In this document: positions 6,927-14,306 of the stretch, one piece after another
Numbering within the stretch: position 1 is the first letter of the stretch
Layout: every line of letters begins with the position of its first letter
Source: Pseudomonas sp. PDM05
Lineage (GTDB): Bacteria > Pseudomonadota > Gammaproteobacteria > Pseudomonadales > Pseudomonadaceae
Reading direction: 5' to 3'
DNA length: 32,476 bases
NCBI RefSeq assembly: GCF_014851685.1
Contig: NZ_JACVAC010000025.1
Span: forward strand, 1-32,476
Position numbers and translations under genes: made by a program
Notes under the pieces: model-generated
Seen by the model: only the letters and a program-made list of their open reading frames with translations
Databases searched by the model: none
Told to the model about the DNA's origin: nothing

Positions 6927-7580
6927 TCAGATCCAGTGGTGGATGGGCCAGCCAGCTTGTTCCGCATGGGCGCGCAATACTGGATCGGGGTTCACTACTT
7001 GCGGATGATCCACTTTCAACAGCAACGGTAGATCATTACGCGAGTCCGAGTAGAAATACGCCCCCTCCAACGTCTCGCCTTCCTGCTCCAGCCACTCCAG
7101 CAAACGCGTGATTTTGCCCTCGCGGTAAGTCAGTACCCCCACGGTTCGCCCGCTGTACACGCCATGACTGACCTCCAGTTCAATACCCAGCACTTCATCA
7201 ATGCCGATCCGCGCTGCAATAGGCTGGACCAGATGGGTGCCCGACGCGGAGATCACCAGAATCCGGTCGCCATTTGCGCGGTGACGGGCGATGGCCCTGG
7301 TGGCGTCGCTGTAGATCAGCGGCTCGATCACGTCCTCGACCCACGGCTCTACCAGGTGCTCGATTTCCGCCGGTGTGCGGCCAATCATCGGTTCCAGGCT
7401 GAAGTCCATGAAGTCTTCCATCTTCAGCTCGCCCTGGCTGTAGGCGTCCATCAGCTCGTTGTTCTTGCGCATGAACGACTCCGGGTCGACCCAGCCCAGG
7501 CGGCCCATCTGCTCGCTCCACAGGGTGGCGCAGTCGCCGTGGATCAAGGTGTCGTCCAGATCAAAAATTACCAATGCCAT
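6927..7580 (-). CDS. HAD-IB phosphatase, last gene of organophosphate operon
   Basis: The product is a 217-aa cytoplasmic haloacid-dehalogenase phosphatase of the phosphoserine-phosphatase-like HAD-IB branch. Motif I is FDLDDT (nucleophile D7, acid D9), motif II is ISASGTH, motif III is the Lys in REGKITRL, and motif IV is YSDSRNDLP. The helical cap between residues about 15 and 90 selects the substrate, which cannot be named from sequence. HAD-IB relatives include phosphoserine and histidinol-phosphate phosphatases. The gene lies 29 bp after the ABC ATPase gene in the same direction. It likely removes phosphate from the compound delivered by that transporter, or from a product of the neighbouring hydrolase. 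Confidence 0.85.
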   Translation of the reverse strand: MALVIFDLDDTLIHGDCATLWSEQMGRLGWVDPESFMRKNNELMDAYSQGELKMEDFMDFSLEPMIGRTPAEIEHLVEPWVEDVIEPLIYSDATRAIARHRANGDRILVISASGTHLVQPIAARIGIDEVLGIELEVSHGVYSGRTVGVLTYREGKITRLLEWLEQEGETLEGAYFYSDSRNDLPLLLKVDHPQVVNPDPVLRAHAEQAGWPIHHWI

Positions 7581-7609
7581 CGGTCGTGCTCTCTCAGTAA
7601 ATCGTTGCG

Positions 7610-8599
7610 TCAGGCTACTTCACACAGGGCGCTTGGGTCGATGGAAAGTGCCAGGCGCTGGCCGTCCGGATGCAGATCGTCGGCCGAGCGGTTGAGCACG
7701 TCCACCACCAGTTCCACGCCGCGCGCCTCAATGCGATAGCGGATCACATTGCCCAGCAGGCTGTGGCTGCGTACCAGGGCGTCGAGTTCGCCGCTGCGGC
7801 TCAGCTCGATGGCCTCGGGGCGAATGGCGATGCGGCTGTTGATCGGACGTTGCAGCAGTTGGGTCGCCTTGTCGGCGTCCAGCAGGTTGTAGTTGCCGAT
7901 AAACCCGGCGGCGAATACGTCGACCGGCGCGGTGTAGAGGGTCTCGGCGTCGCCGCTCTGGACGATCTTGCCCTGGTTCATCAGGAAGATGCGGTCGGAC
8001 ATGGTCAGGGCTTCTTCCTGGTCATGGGTCACGAAGATCGTGGTCAGGCCCAGTTCGCGCTGGATCTGGCGGATCTGTTCGCGCAGGTGCTTGCGAATCC
8101 GCGCATCCAGCGCCGACAACGGCTCATCCAGCAACAGCAGGCGCGGCCGGGTCACCAGGGAGCGGGCGAGGGCCACGCGCTGGCACTGGCCGCCGGACAT
8201 CTGGTGCGGGTAGCGGCCGGCGAGGTCCTTGAGTTCCACCAGTTGCAGCACTTCCTGCACGCGCTTGTGGCTGTCGTCGGCGTTGACCTTCTGCATGCGC
8301 AGGCCAAAGGCGACGTTCTGTTCCACGGTCATGTTGGGAAACAGTGCATAGCTCTGGAACACCATGCCGATGTTTCGTTTCTGCGGGCTCAGCGGGACGA
8401 TGTCCTGGTCATCCAGCAGGATTTTGCCACTGTCCACCGGCGTCAGCCCGGCGATGCAGCGCAGCAGCGTGGACTTGCCGCAACCGGACGGGCCGAGCAG
8501 GGTGACGAACTCACCTTTGGCGATCTCGCAGTTGATGTCACTGAATACCGGGGTGCCGGCGTAGCCTTTTTGCAGGTGTTGGACGCTGACGAAGCTCAT
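7610..8599 (-). CDS. ABC transporter ATP-binding protein (PotA/PhnT-like)
   Basis: This is a 329-aa ATPase. Walker A is GPSGCGKST (36-44), the Q-loop is MVFQSYALFP, the signature is MSGGQCQR (134-141), Walker B is LLLLDEP (153-159) and the H-loop is VTHDQEEA. A TOBE-like C-terminal domain follows (about 250-329). Length and TOBE domain are typical of the spermidine/iron/phosphonate group of importers. The start overlaps the permease stop by 4 nt (ATGA). It energises the two permeases encoded upstream. The Cys in SGGQC, where Gln is common, is a mild departure. Confidence 0.93.
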   Translation of the reverse strand: MSFVSVQHLQKGYAGTPVFSDINCEIAKGEFVTLLGPSGCGKSTLLRCIAGLTPVDSGKILLDDQDIVPLSPQKRNIGMVFQSYALFPNMTVEQNVAFGLRMQKVNADDSHKRVQEVLQLVELKDLAGRYPHQMSGGQCQRVALARSLVTRPRLLLLDEPLSALDARIRKHLREQIRQIQRELGLTTIFVTHDQEEALTMSDRIFLMNQGKIVQSGDAETLYTAPVDVFAAGFIGNYNLLDADKATQLLQRPINSRIAIRPEAIELSRSGELDALVRSHSLLGNVIRYRIEARGVELVVDVLNRSADDLHPDGQRLALSIDPSALCEVA

Positions 8600-9396
8600 T
8601 GGCTTTTGTCCTTGTTCAAGATATTGGCGGCCCAGGTCAGCACCAGCACAAAGAAGAAATAGGAGATCACGACGGCACTGGTGAAGTGGCCGCTGCTGTT
8701 ACGCATGTTGTTCAGGTACACCTGCAACGTTTCGTAGCGGGTGCCGACGAGGATGTTGGCGAACACGAACTCGCCGAACAGGAACGAGAATGACAGCAGC
8801 AGCGCCACCATCAGGCCTTTGCGCAGGTTCGGCAGCACCACCAGGATCGCCGCCTGCCAGGTGCTGGCGCCGAGCAGTTGGGAGGCGTCCATCAGGTCGC
8901 GCAGGTTGATCGCTTGCAGGTTGTTGGTGATCGCGCGGTACATGAACGGCAGGGCGACGGTGAAGTAGCAACCGATCAGGATCCACGGTGTGCCGACCAT
9001 CGCCAGCGGCCCGGAGCCATAGAGTTGCAGCAGGCCCACGGACGACACCACCGGCGGCACCGCGAAGGGCAGCAGGATCAGGATGTTCATTAGCGCATCG
9101 AGTTTCGGGAAGTGGTAATGCACCACGAACAGCAGCGGCAGTATCAGCACCACCGACAGGATCAGCGCGCCGACGCACACCAGCAGCGACTGCCCGAACG
9201 CCATCAGAAAGCGCGGGTCGCTCCATAACTGCACGTACCACTTCAGGGTAAAACCGGCAGGCAGGATGGTCGCCGACCAACTGCTGGCGATGGAGTAGAC
9301 AAAGGTGCCCACCAGCGGCAGCACCAGGATCGCAAACAACACATACACCACCACACGGTGGTAGAGGGAGGCCGGGCCGGCTTCAGCGCGAGACAT
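8596..9396 (-). CDS. ABC transporter permease (second subunit)
   Basis: This 266-aa inner-membrane permease has about six predicted hydrophobic segments, starting with VVVYVLFAILVLPLVGTFVY. The cytoplasmic EAA-type loop reads DLMDASQLLGASTWQAAILV, followed by VLPNL, and contacts the ATPase. AGAGGAGC precedes the ATG. The gene overlaps the first permease by 14 nt and the ATPase gene by 4 nt. It pairs with the other permease as a heterodimeric channel, as in 2-aminoethylphosphonate and putrescine importers. Confidence 0.92.
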   Translation of the reverse strand: MSRAEAGPASLYHRVVVYVLFAILVLPLVGTFVYSIASSWSATILPAGFTLKWYVQLWSDPRFLMAFGQSLLVCVGALILSVVLILPLLFVVHYHFPKLDALMNILILLPFAVPPVVSSVGLLQLYGSGPLAMVGTPWILIGCYFTVALPFMYRAITNNLQAINLRDLMDASQLLGASTWQAAILVVLPNLRKGLMVALLLSFSFLFGEFVFANILVGTRYETLQVYLNNMRNSSGHFTSAVVISYFFFVLVLTWAANILNKDKSQ

Positions 9397-10219
9397 GGTA
9401 GCTCCTCTTGAGCAGCAGTTGATGGACCACCGTGACCACGGTCATCAGCGCCACCAGTACCACGGCCAGGGCGCTGGCCATGTTCGGGTCGAGGGACACA
9501 TCGCCGGACACCAGCCCGGCAATACGGATCGGCAGCACGTTGAAGTTGCCGGTGGTCAAGGCATACACCGTTGCATAGGCGCCCAGGGCGTTGGCCAGCA
9601 GAATCACGAACGTACCGAGCAGGGCCGGGGTGAGCACCGGCAGGCCGATATGCCGCCAGAACTGCCAGCCATTCGCGCCGAGCAGTGCAGCCGACTCACG
9701 CCAGTCTTCGCGCAATGCATCGAAGGCCGGGTACAGCAGCAACACGCCCAGGGGAATCTGGAAGTAGGTATAGAGGATGATCAAGCCGGTCTTGGAGTAC
9801 AGATTGAAGTCCTGAATGATCCCCGCCTGCTTGAGCATGATCGTAATGCTGCCGTTGAAACCGAGCAAAATGATGAACGCGAACGCCAAGGGCACACCGG
9901 CAAAGTTGCTGGTCATGTTGGCGAAAGCGGTGACGAAATTGCGCAGTGGCGAATCCACCCGGCGCAACGAGTAGCTGCCCAGCGTGGCGATGATGATGCC
10001 GAATATGCTGGAGTAGAAGCTGATTTCCAGGCTGAACTGGATGGCTTGCAGGTAGAACTTCGAGCTGAAGATGCGCACGAAGTTTTCCATGCCCCAGCCG
10101 GCCTCTTCGGTTTGCAGGCTGTTGATCAGCACCCATACCAGCGGGGCGATTTCGAACACGATAAAGAACAGTGCGAAGGGCACCAGACACAGCAGCGCCA
10201 ACCATTTGCCTCGGGTCAT
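9383..10219 (-). CDS. ABC transporter permease (first subunit)
   Basis: This 278-aa inner-membrane permease has six hydrophobic segments beginning LALLCLVPFALFFIVFEIAP. The EAA-type loop reads EDWRESAALLGANGWQFWRH, followed by IGLPVL. It belongs to the binding-protein-dependent transport family of the PotB/PhnU kind. Its start overlaps the stop of the phosphatase gene upstream as ATGA (10216-10219), so hydrolase and permease are translationally coupled. Confidence 0.92.
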   Translation of the reverse strand: MTRGKWLALLCLVPFALFFIVFEIAPLVWVLINSLQTEEAGWGMENFVRIFSSKFYLQAIQFSLEISFYSSIFGIIIATLGSYSLRRVDSPLRNFVTAFANMTSNFAGVPLAFAFIILLGFNGSITIMLKQAGIIQDFNLYSKTGLIILYTYFQIPLGVLLLYPAFDALREDWRESAALLGANGWQFWRHIGLPVLTPALLGTFVILLANALGAYATVYALTTGNFNVLPIRIAGLVSGDVSLDPNMASALAVVLVALMTVVTVVHQLLLKRSYHVSR

Positions 10220-11022
10220 TTCAACAGCTCCCGGCAGACAGGTTTGTCGTGGGGCGCGCCCAGCAGTTCACAGACGGTGCCGCACAGGTCGGTCTGTTTC
10301 GGCGTGGCGTTGGGGTCCAGGCTGAAGGCATCGCCGAAGACAAACAGCGGCACTTCGCGTTCCTGCGGCAGCAGGCCGTTGTGGGAACGGTCGTTGTTCA
10401 TGCCGTGGTCGGCGGTCACCAACACTTGGTAGCCGGCGTCGAGCCAGGCTTGCAGGTAATCGGCCAGGATAATGTCAGCCGAGCGTGCGCTGTTGCGGTA
10501 TTGCGGGGTGTCAAGGCCGTGCTTGTGGCCGGCGTCGTCGATGTTCATCGGGTGCACCACCAGGAAGTTCGGTGCGTGTTTGCGGCGCAGGCTTTCGGCG
10601 TCGGCAAATAGGTGGGAGTCCGGGTAGTGGTCATGCCAGTAGAAATGCCCGTGCTGGATCGCCAGTGCCTTGTCGTCGGTATGACGGTCGCGGGCGGCGA
10701 GGAAGGGGGTGCGGTTATACAACTCGCTGACCCAGTGGTAAGCCGCCGCTGCGGTGGACAGACCGGCATCGGTGGCGTAATGGAAAATGCTGCGCTGGTT
10801 GGACAGGCGCGAGACGTTGTTGTGGACGATGCCGCTCTGGATCGGAGGCACGCCGGTGAGTATGCATTCATACAGAGGGCGGGACAGGGCGGGCAGTTCA
10901 CATTCCAGCTTGTAGAGGGCTGCGCGTCCTGCGCCGACATAGGCCTGCAAGTGCCCCATGGCGTGCCTTGCAACCTCGAAGTTGAGGCCGTCGAGCACGA
11001 CAAGGATGACATTGTGCTTCAT
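10216..11022 (-). CDS. Alkaline-phosphatase-superfamily hydrolase (NPP/phosphonoacetate-hydrolase-like)
   Basis: The 268-aa protein starts MKHNVILVVLDGLNF, the first metal-binding Asp (D11) strand of the superfamily. The likely nucleophile is S47 in LPALSRPLY. Further metal ligands appear in NIDDAGHKHG, TADHGMNNDRSHNG and the surrounding segment. It has no signal peptide, so it acts in the cytoplasm, unlike PhoA or PhoX. It is shorter than phosphonoacetate hydrolase, and the cap domain is small. Phosphomonoester, diester or C-P bond hydrolysis all remain possible. Start ATG 11022 was chosen; a frame extension to 11121 runs into a REP sequence. It lies between the binding-protein and permease genes of one operon, so the imported molecule is its probable substrate. 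Confidence 0.85.
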   Translation of the reverse strand: MKHNVILVVLDGLNFEVARHAMGHLQAYVGAGRAALYKLECELPALSRPLYECILTGVPPIQSGIVHNNVSRLSNQRSIFHYATDAGLSTAAAAYHWVSELYNRTPFLAARDRHTDDKALAIQHGHFYWHDHYPDSHLFADAESLRRKHAPNFLVVHPMNIDDAGHKHGLDTPQYRNSARSADIILADYLQAWLDAGYQVLVTADHGMNNDRSHNGLLPQEREVPLFVFGDAFSLDPNATPKQTDLCGTVCELLGAPHDKPVCRELLK

Positions 11023-11083
11023 GGGGGGAGGCGCTCCGCAACAGTAGGCTTGACTCAATTTCTCTGACCCAACCGGACCAAAT

Positions 11084-11111
11084 TGTGGGAGCTGGCAAGC
11101 CAGCTCCCACA
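11084..11111. repeat. REP hairpin inside the organophosphate operon
   Basis: TGTGGGAGCTGGC (11084-11096), a 2-nt loop, and GCCAGCTCCCACA (11099-11111) form a perfect hairpin. It lies 21 nt after the binding-protein stop codon and before the hydrolase gene. Such intercistronic hairpins can protect the upstream mRNA (as at malE-malF in E. coli), giving more binding protein than permease. Confidence 0.85.
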
Positions 11112-11131
11112 CTGACCGCATTTCAGGTCTG

Positions 11132-12208
11132 TTATTTCATCTCTACGATGACTTGCTCGTTCCACAGTTGTGGCAGCTTCTTGGCAGTTGCTTCCCAGGC
11201 GTCGGCATCCTTGATCGGTTGCGGGTTGGCCTTGGTGTACTGCTCGCCCGGGATCAGGTTCTTGGCGATTTCGGCCGGCAGTTTCAGGTCGGTTTCAGCG
11301 CGGATCGGGCGCGCATTGCCCTTCGCCAGGTTGAGCTGGCCGGCGTCGCTGAAGATGTATTCGCGGGTCAGCTTGGCGGCGTTCGGGTGCTTGGCGTATT
11401 TGTTGATGATGGTGGTGTAGCCGGACTTCACCGAACCGTCGGATGGGATCAGCACCACGTAGTCATCCGGGTTAGCCATCTTGGCCTTGTAGCTGAGGCC
11501 GTTGAAGTCCCAGACCACGCCCACTTCGATTTCGCCTTTTTCCATGGTGGCGATGGTCGGGTTGGACAGGCCGAGGCGACCTTGCTGAGCAATCTTGGTG
11601 AAGAACTGCAGGCCTGGGGCGATGTTCTTTTCGTCGCCTTTGTTGGCGATGGCCGCCGCCAGTACGCCATTGGCCGCTTGGGCCGCAGTGCTTACGTCAC
11701 CGATGGAGACCTTGTACTTGCCGGTCAGCAGGTCAGCCCAGCTGGTAGGCACTTCAGAGCCGTGCAGCAGCTTCTTGTTGACGATAAACGCGATGGTGCC
11801 GGTGTAGGCCAGGGCCCAGTGCCCGTCTTTGTCCTTGGCCCAATCCGGCACCTGGGCCCAGGTGGACGGTTTGTACGGCTGGGTCACGTCCTGCTTCACC
11901 GCAATCGGGCCGAAGGCCGCGCCGACGTCGCCGATGTCGGCGCTGGCGTTGTCTTTCTCTGCCTTGAACTTGGCGATTTCCTGGGCCGAGCTCATGTCGG
12001 TGTCGATGTGCTTGAGGCCGTAGGTCTTGGCCAGGTCTTCCCAGGTGCCTTTCCAGTTGGCCCAGTCATCGGGCATGCCGACGCTGTTGACGGCGCCTTC
12101 CGCTTTCGCGGCGGCTTCAAGGGTTTTTAGATCGGTATCAGCGGCCATGGCGGCGGTGCACATGGCAATGGTCGAGCCTAACAGTGATGCCAGGAAAAGC
12201 TGTTTCAT
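11132..12208 (-). CDS. ABC transporter periplasmic substrate-binding protein
   Basis: The 358-aa protein has a signal peptide (MKQLFLASLLGSTIAMCTAA, cleavage after MAA about residue 23) and a type-2 periplasmic binding fold of the spermidine/iron(III)/2-aminoethylphosphonate group. The fold is suggested by LAYTGTIAFIVNKKLL, VGVVWDFNGLSYKAKM and the C-terminal EYIFSDAGQLNLAKGNARP. AAAGGAGC is well placed before ATG 12208. It is the first gene of a six-gene leftward operon and is followed by a REP hairpin. The ligand is unknown. The two downstream phosphatases and the Pho-like promoter favour a phosphorylated compound. Confidence 0.9.
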   Translation of the reverse strand: MKQLFLASLLGSTIAMCTAAMAADTDLKTLEAAAKAEGAVNSVGMPDDWANWKGTWEDLAKTYGLKHIDTDMSSAQEIAKFKAEKDNASADIGDVGAAFGPIAVKQDVTQPYKPSTWAQVPDWAKDKDGHWALAYTGTIAFIVNKKLLHGSEVPTSWADLLTGKYKVSIGDVSTAAQAANGVLAAAIANKGDEKNIAPGLQFFTKIAQQGRLGLSNPTIATMEKGEIEVGVVWDFNGLSYKAKMANPDDYVVLIPSDGSVKSGYTTIINKYAKHPNAAKLTREYIFSDAGQLNLAKGNARPIRAETDLKLPAEIAKNLIPGEQYTKANPQPIKDADAWEATAKKLPQLWNEQVIVEMK

Positions 12209-12261
12209 CCGAAGCTCCTTTGGGCGTTATCAACGCTGCGTTTTTATGAACGATTGCGGGG

Positions 12262-12315
12262 GGCGATTCATCACTGATTTCTTGGGGCGCCCCAAGAAAT
12301 CAGTGATGAATCGCC
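12262..12315. repeat. 54-bp perfect palindrome with no spacer
   Basis: The left arm 12262-12288 and right arm 12289-12315 are exact reverse complements over 27 bp, centred on CTTGGGGCGCCCCAAG. No T-run follows in either direction, so it is not a standard terminator. It lies in the proposed 5' leader of the binding-protein operon, 53 bp before the start codon. It is unlike the REP family in the rest of the window. Confidence 0.9.
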
Positions 12316-12319
12316 TCAG

Positions 12320-12333
12320 TTGGTCTAGGTCAG
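12320..12333. promoter_or_regulatory. HutC/UTRA-type operator, transporter side
   Basis: TTGGTCTAGGTCAG is close to the TGGTcTAGaCCA dyads bound by HutC-subfamily GntR regulators. It sits just downstream (in the leftward sense) of the proposed -10 at 12347-12352, where a bound repressor would block transcription. A matching site lies before the regulator gene. Confidence 0.5.
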
Positions 12334-12346
12334 CAATACCTGAGCC

Positions 12347-12380
12347 AATTTAGGCCCGGTGGATGACAGTTTCATGTCGA
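12347..12380 (-). promoter_or_regulatory. Candidate Pho-box promoter of the leftward transporter operon
   Basis: Read leftward: TCGACAT, GAAA, CTGTCAT (12380 to 12363), then 10 nt, then TAAATT (12352 to 12347). The 11-nt repeat period and 10-nt distance to the -10 are those of PhoB-activated promoters such as E. coli phoA. The second repeat is perfect and the first is weak (4 of 7). The start codon is about 140 nt further on. Confidence 0.45.
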
Positions 12381-12500
12381 TGTCGTTTTTAAATCGCTGA
12401 TGTCGCTGCGCTCAGAGTGAGCGTAGACCATGCCCAGGTGCCCGCATTGATTGGACTTGGCCGATGTATTGCAGGGTGTTCTGCGCGGGGCAGACACGGA

Positions 12501-12534
12501 CTGTCATCTGTCGGTCATCTGCAATGCCTAGGCT
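12501..12534 (+). promoter_or_regulatory. Candidate Pho box facing the regulator gene
   Basis: CTGTCATCTGTCGGTCAT (12501-12518) holds two CNGTCAT heptamers in an 11-nt period, 13 of 14 bases matching the CTGTCAT repeat. Ten nucleotides later comes TAGGCT, a poor but correctly spaced -10. The 4-nt spacers are not A/T-rich as in the best Pho boxes. Confidence 0.5.
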
Positions 12535-12587
12535 GGCATGCAACTGCAACAGCCCAAATACAGCGCGGTTTCTGCACCCGAACGGTG

Positions 12588-12601
12588 CTGGTCTAGTCCA
12601 G
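12588..12601. promoter_or_regulatory. HutC/UTRA-type operator, regulator side
   Basis: CTGGTCTAGTCCAG is a dyad with one mismatched pair, 13 nt before the regulator start codon. It resembles known HutC-subfamily operators (TGGTnTAGACCA). It suggests autoregulation by the adjacent GntR/UTRA protein. A half-site, TAGACCA, also occurs at 12424-12430. Confidence 0.55.
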
Positions 12602-12614
12602 ATAGGTAACGTTG

Positions 12615-13328
12615 ATGCGTGATGAGGCAATCAAGGCGGTGACATCCATCGGCCTGGCGCTGCAAGAGCAGATCGACCACGGCCTGTTGCCGCCCGCCAG
12701 CAAACTCCCGGCCGAGCGCAAGCTCAGCGAGTTGTTTGGTACCACCCGGATCACGGTGCGGGAAGCCTTGTTACAACTGGAGGCCCAGGGCCAGATCTAT
12801 CGCGAAGAACGCCGTGGCTGGTTTGTCTCGCCGCCACGGCTGGCCTACAACCTGATGCAGCGTAGCCACTTTCACGCGATGGTCAGCGACCAGGGGCGGG
12901 TGGCGTCCACCGAAGTGATCTCGGCGCGCTTGCAGCCGGCGTCGGCGGCGGTGTGTGCGTGGTTGCAGTTGCCGGCGTTGTCGAGTGTGATCCAGATCTG
13001 CCGGGGTCGGCGGATCGACGGGCGCTTGGTGCTGTATGTGGAGCACTACCTGAACCCACAGTATTTTCCGGGGATTCTGGACTGCGATTTGAATCAGTCG
13101 ATGACCGAGTTGTATGCCCGCAAGTACGACCTGCACTACGGGCGGGTACGCTTTGAAATCGTGCCGACGTCACTGCCGGTGGAGGCTGCCGCGACGTTGC
13201 GTGTGTCGGTGGGCAGCCCCGGCTTGCGCATTGCCCGGGTCAATTATGACCAGCACCAGCGGTTGATCGATTGTGACCTGGAGTTCTGGCGGCATGATGC
13301 GATCCACGTGGGCGTGGATGTGGTGTGA
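12615..13328 (+). CDS. GntR/HutC-family regulator with UTRA domain
   Basis: The 237-aa protein has an N-terminal winged helix (GLLPPASKLPAERKLSELFG, then TTRITVREALLQLEAQGQIY, about residues 25-75) and a C-terminal UTRA effector domain (about 90-235). It is probably a repressor released by a small molecule; phosphorylated sugars and phosphonates are common UTRA ligands. The start is ATG 12615, not the TTG three bases before; the ribosome site is weak. It is divergent from the organophosphate transporter operon, with matching operator-like dyads in front of both units. The regulated compound is unknown. Confidence 0.88.
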   Translation: MRDEAIKAVTSIGLALQEQIDHGLLPPASKLPAERKLSELFGTTRITVREALLQLEAQGQIYREERRGWFVSPPRLAYNLMQRSHFHAMVSDQGRVASTEVISARLQPASAAVCAWLQLPALSSVIQICRGRRIDGRLVLYVEHYLNPQYFPGILDCDLNQSMTELYARKYDLHYGRVRFEIVPTSLPVEAAATLRVSVGSPGLRIARVNYDQHQRLIDCDLEFWRHDAIHVGVDVV

Positions 13329-13346
13329 CCCTCGCCACAGTTGGAT

Positions 13347-14306
13347 TTAGGGTGTGAGTGCCTTGAGCACCTGATCCACGTTGGTTTCCAGCTCTGCCAC
13401 CGGGTCTGCGCCATCCACATTCAAGACCAACAGTCGCGAACCGCCAGCGGCGACCGCCGCTTTTACCGCTTCGCTTGGCTGCCGGTGATGCAGCACCACG
13501 GCCACGTCGTTGTCTTTGAGCTCGGCACTGAGTTTCTGCAAGGCCTGCGGCGTCCACTCGGCGTCCGGCCGCGCATCGGTGCTGATGACTTCCAGGTTCA
13601 AGCTGCTGACCAGATACGCAAAGTGATCGCTCAGGCTGACCACGCTGAGGTTGTCTGCCTTGGCCAACCGCGCTTCGCTGTCGGCGGTGAGTTTGAGCAG
13701 GCGCTGTTTGAGGGCGGCGAGGTTGGCGTCGATCTTTGGCTTGGCACTCGGCGCCAGGCGGCTCAGGTCGGCGGCCAGCACATCGGCCATGCGCCCCAGG
13801 TTGTTGCTTGATTGCCATGGCTGGCTGTTCAAGCCGTCGGCTACGCCGGGCTGCACGGCGATGCCCGGCAGGCCGCCGTCTACCGGGCGTGCGGCGTCGA
13901 TTTCGACGATGCGGATGTTGCTGCGTCGCGCTACCGGGTACAGCGGGTCATCGGCCCACAGCGAGCGCAGGCCGATGGCGGCGTCGGCATCCGCGGCCAG
14001 CTTGCCCAGCGCCGGGGCGCCACGGCCGGTGAAGTAGGACACCTGCCGCGAACCCGGTAGGTTGGCTGGCGCGGCGCGTTCGAGTTGCACGTCGGTGCCT
14101 TTGAGCAACACCTCGGCCAAGCCGTAGGTGACCGGCAGCGAAGCCAGCACCTTGACCGGCTTTATCGAGGTGGCCTTGCTGAGCGCGGCATGGCCGAGGC
14201 CGTGGTTGGTTTTGAAACCGTTGGGCTCGAAACCGTCGACAGCCAGTGCCGAGGTACTGATCAAGCAAGCGATGGCCAAGGCCAGTGGGCGAAAGACGGG
14301 GCGCAT
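13347..14306 (-). CDS. fpvF: Periplasmic siderophore/metal-binding protein FpvF
   Basis: The 319-aa ZnuA-fold (cluster 9) binding protein has a signal peptide (MRPVFRPLALAIACLISTSA, cleavage after ALA). It is the second binding protein of the operon. In P. aeruginosa, FpvC and FpvF work together with the FpvDE importer after ferripyoverdine has been carried into the periplasm. This is the last gene of the leftward fpv operon, and its ATG shares one base with the fpvE stop (TAATG). It ends 18 bp from the convergent GntR gene with no clear terminator between them. An extension to 14444 would lie inside fpvE. Confidence 0.82.
   Translation of the reverse strand: MRPVFRPLALAIACLISTSALAVDGFEPNGFKTNHGLGHAALSKATSIKPVKVLASLPVTYGLAEVLLKGTDVQLERAAPANLPGSRQVSYFTGRGAPALGKLAADADAAIGLRSLWADDPLYPVARRSNIRIVEIDAARPVDGGLPGIAVQPGVADGLNSQPWQSSNNLGRMADVLAADLSRLAPSAKPKIDANLAALKQRLLKLTADSEARLAKADNLSVVSLSDHFAYLVSSLNLEVISTDARPDAEWTPQALQKLSAELKDNDVAVVLHHRQPSEAVKAAVAAGGSRLLVLNVDGADPVAELETNVDQVLKALTP

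Noticed and set aside
7670..8662. 330-codon rightward frame opposite the ABC ATPase
   Set aside because: The opposite strand has all ABC motifs; this frame has none of any family.
12262..12315. Bidirectional terminator
   Set aside because: No T-run follows the palindrome on either strand.
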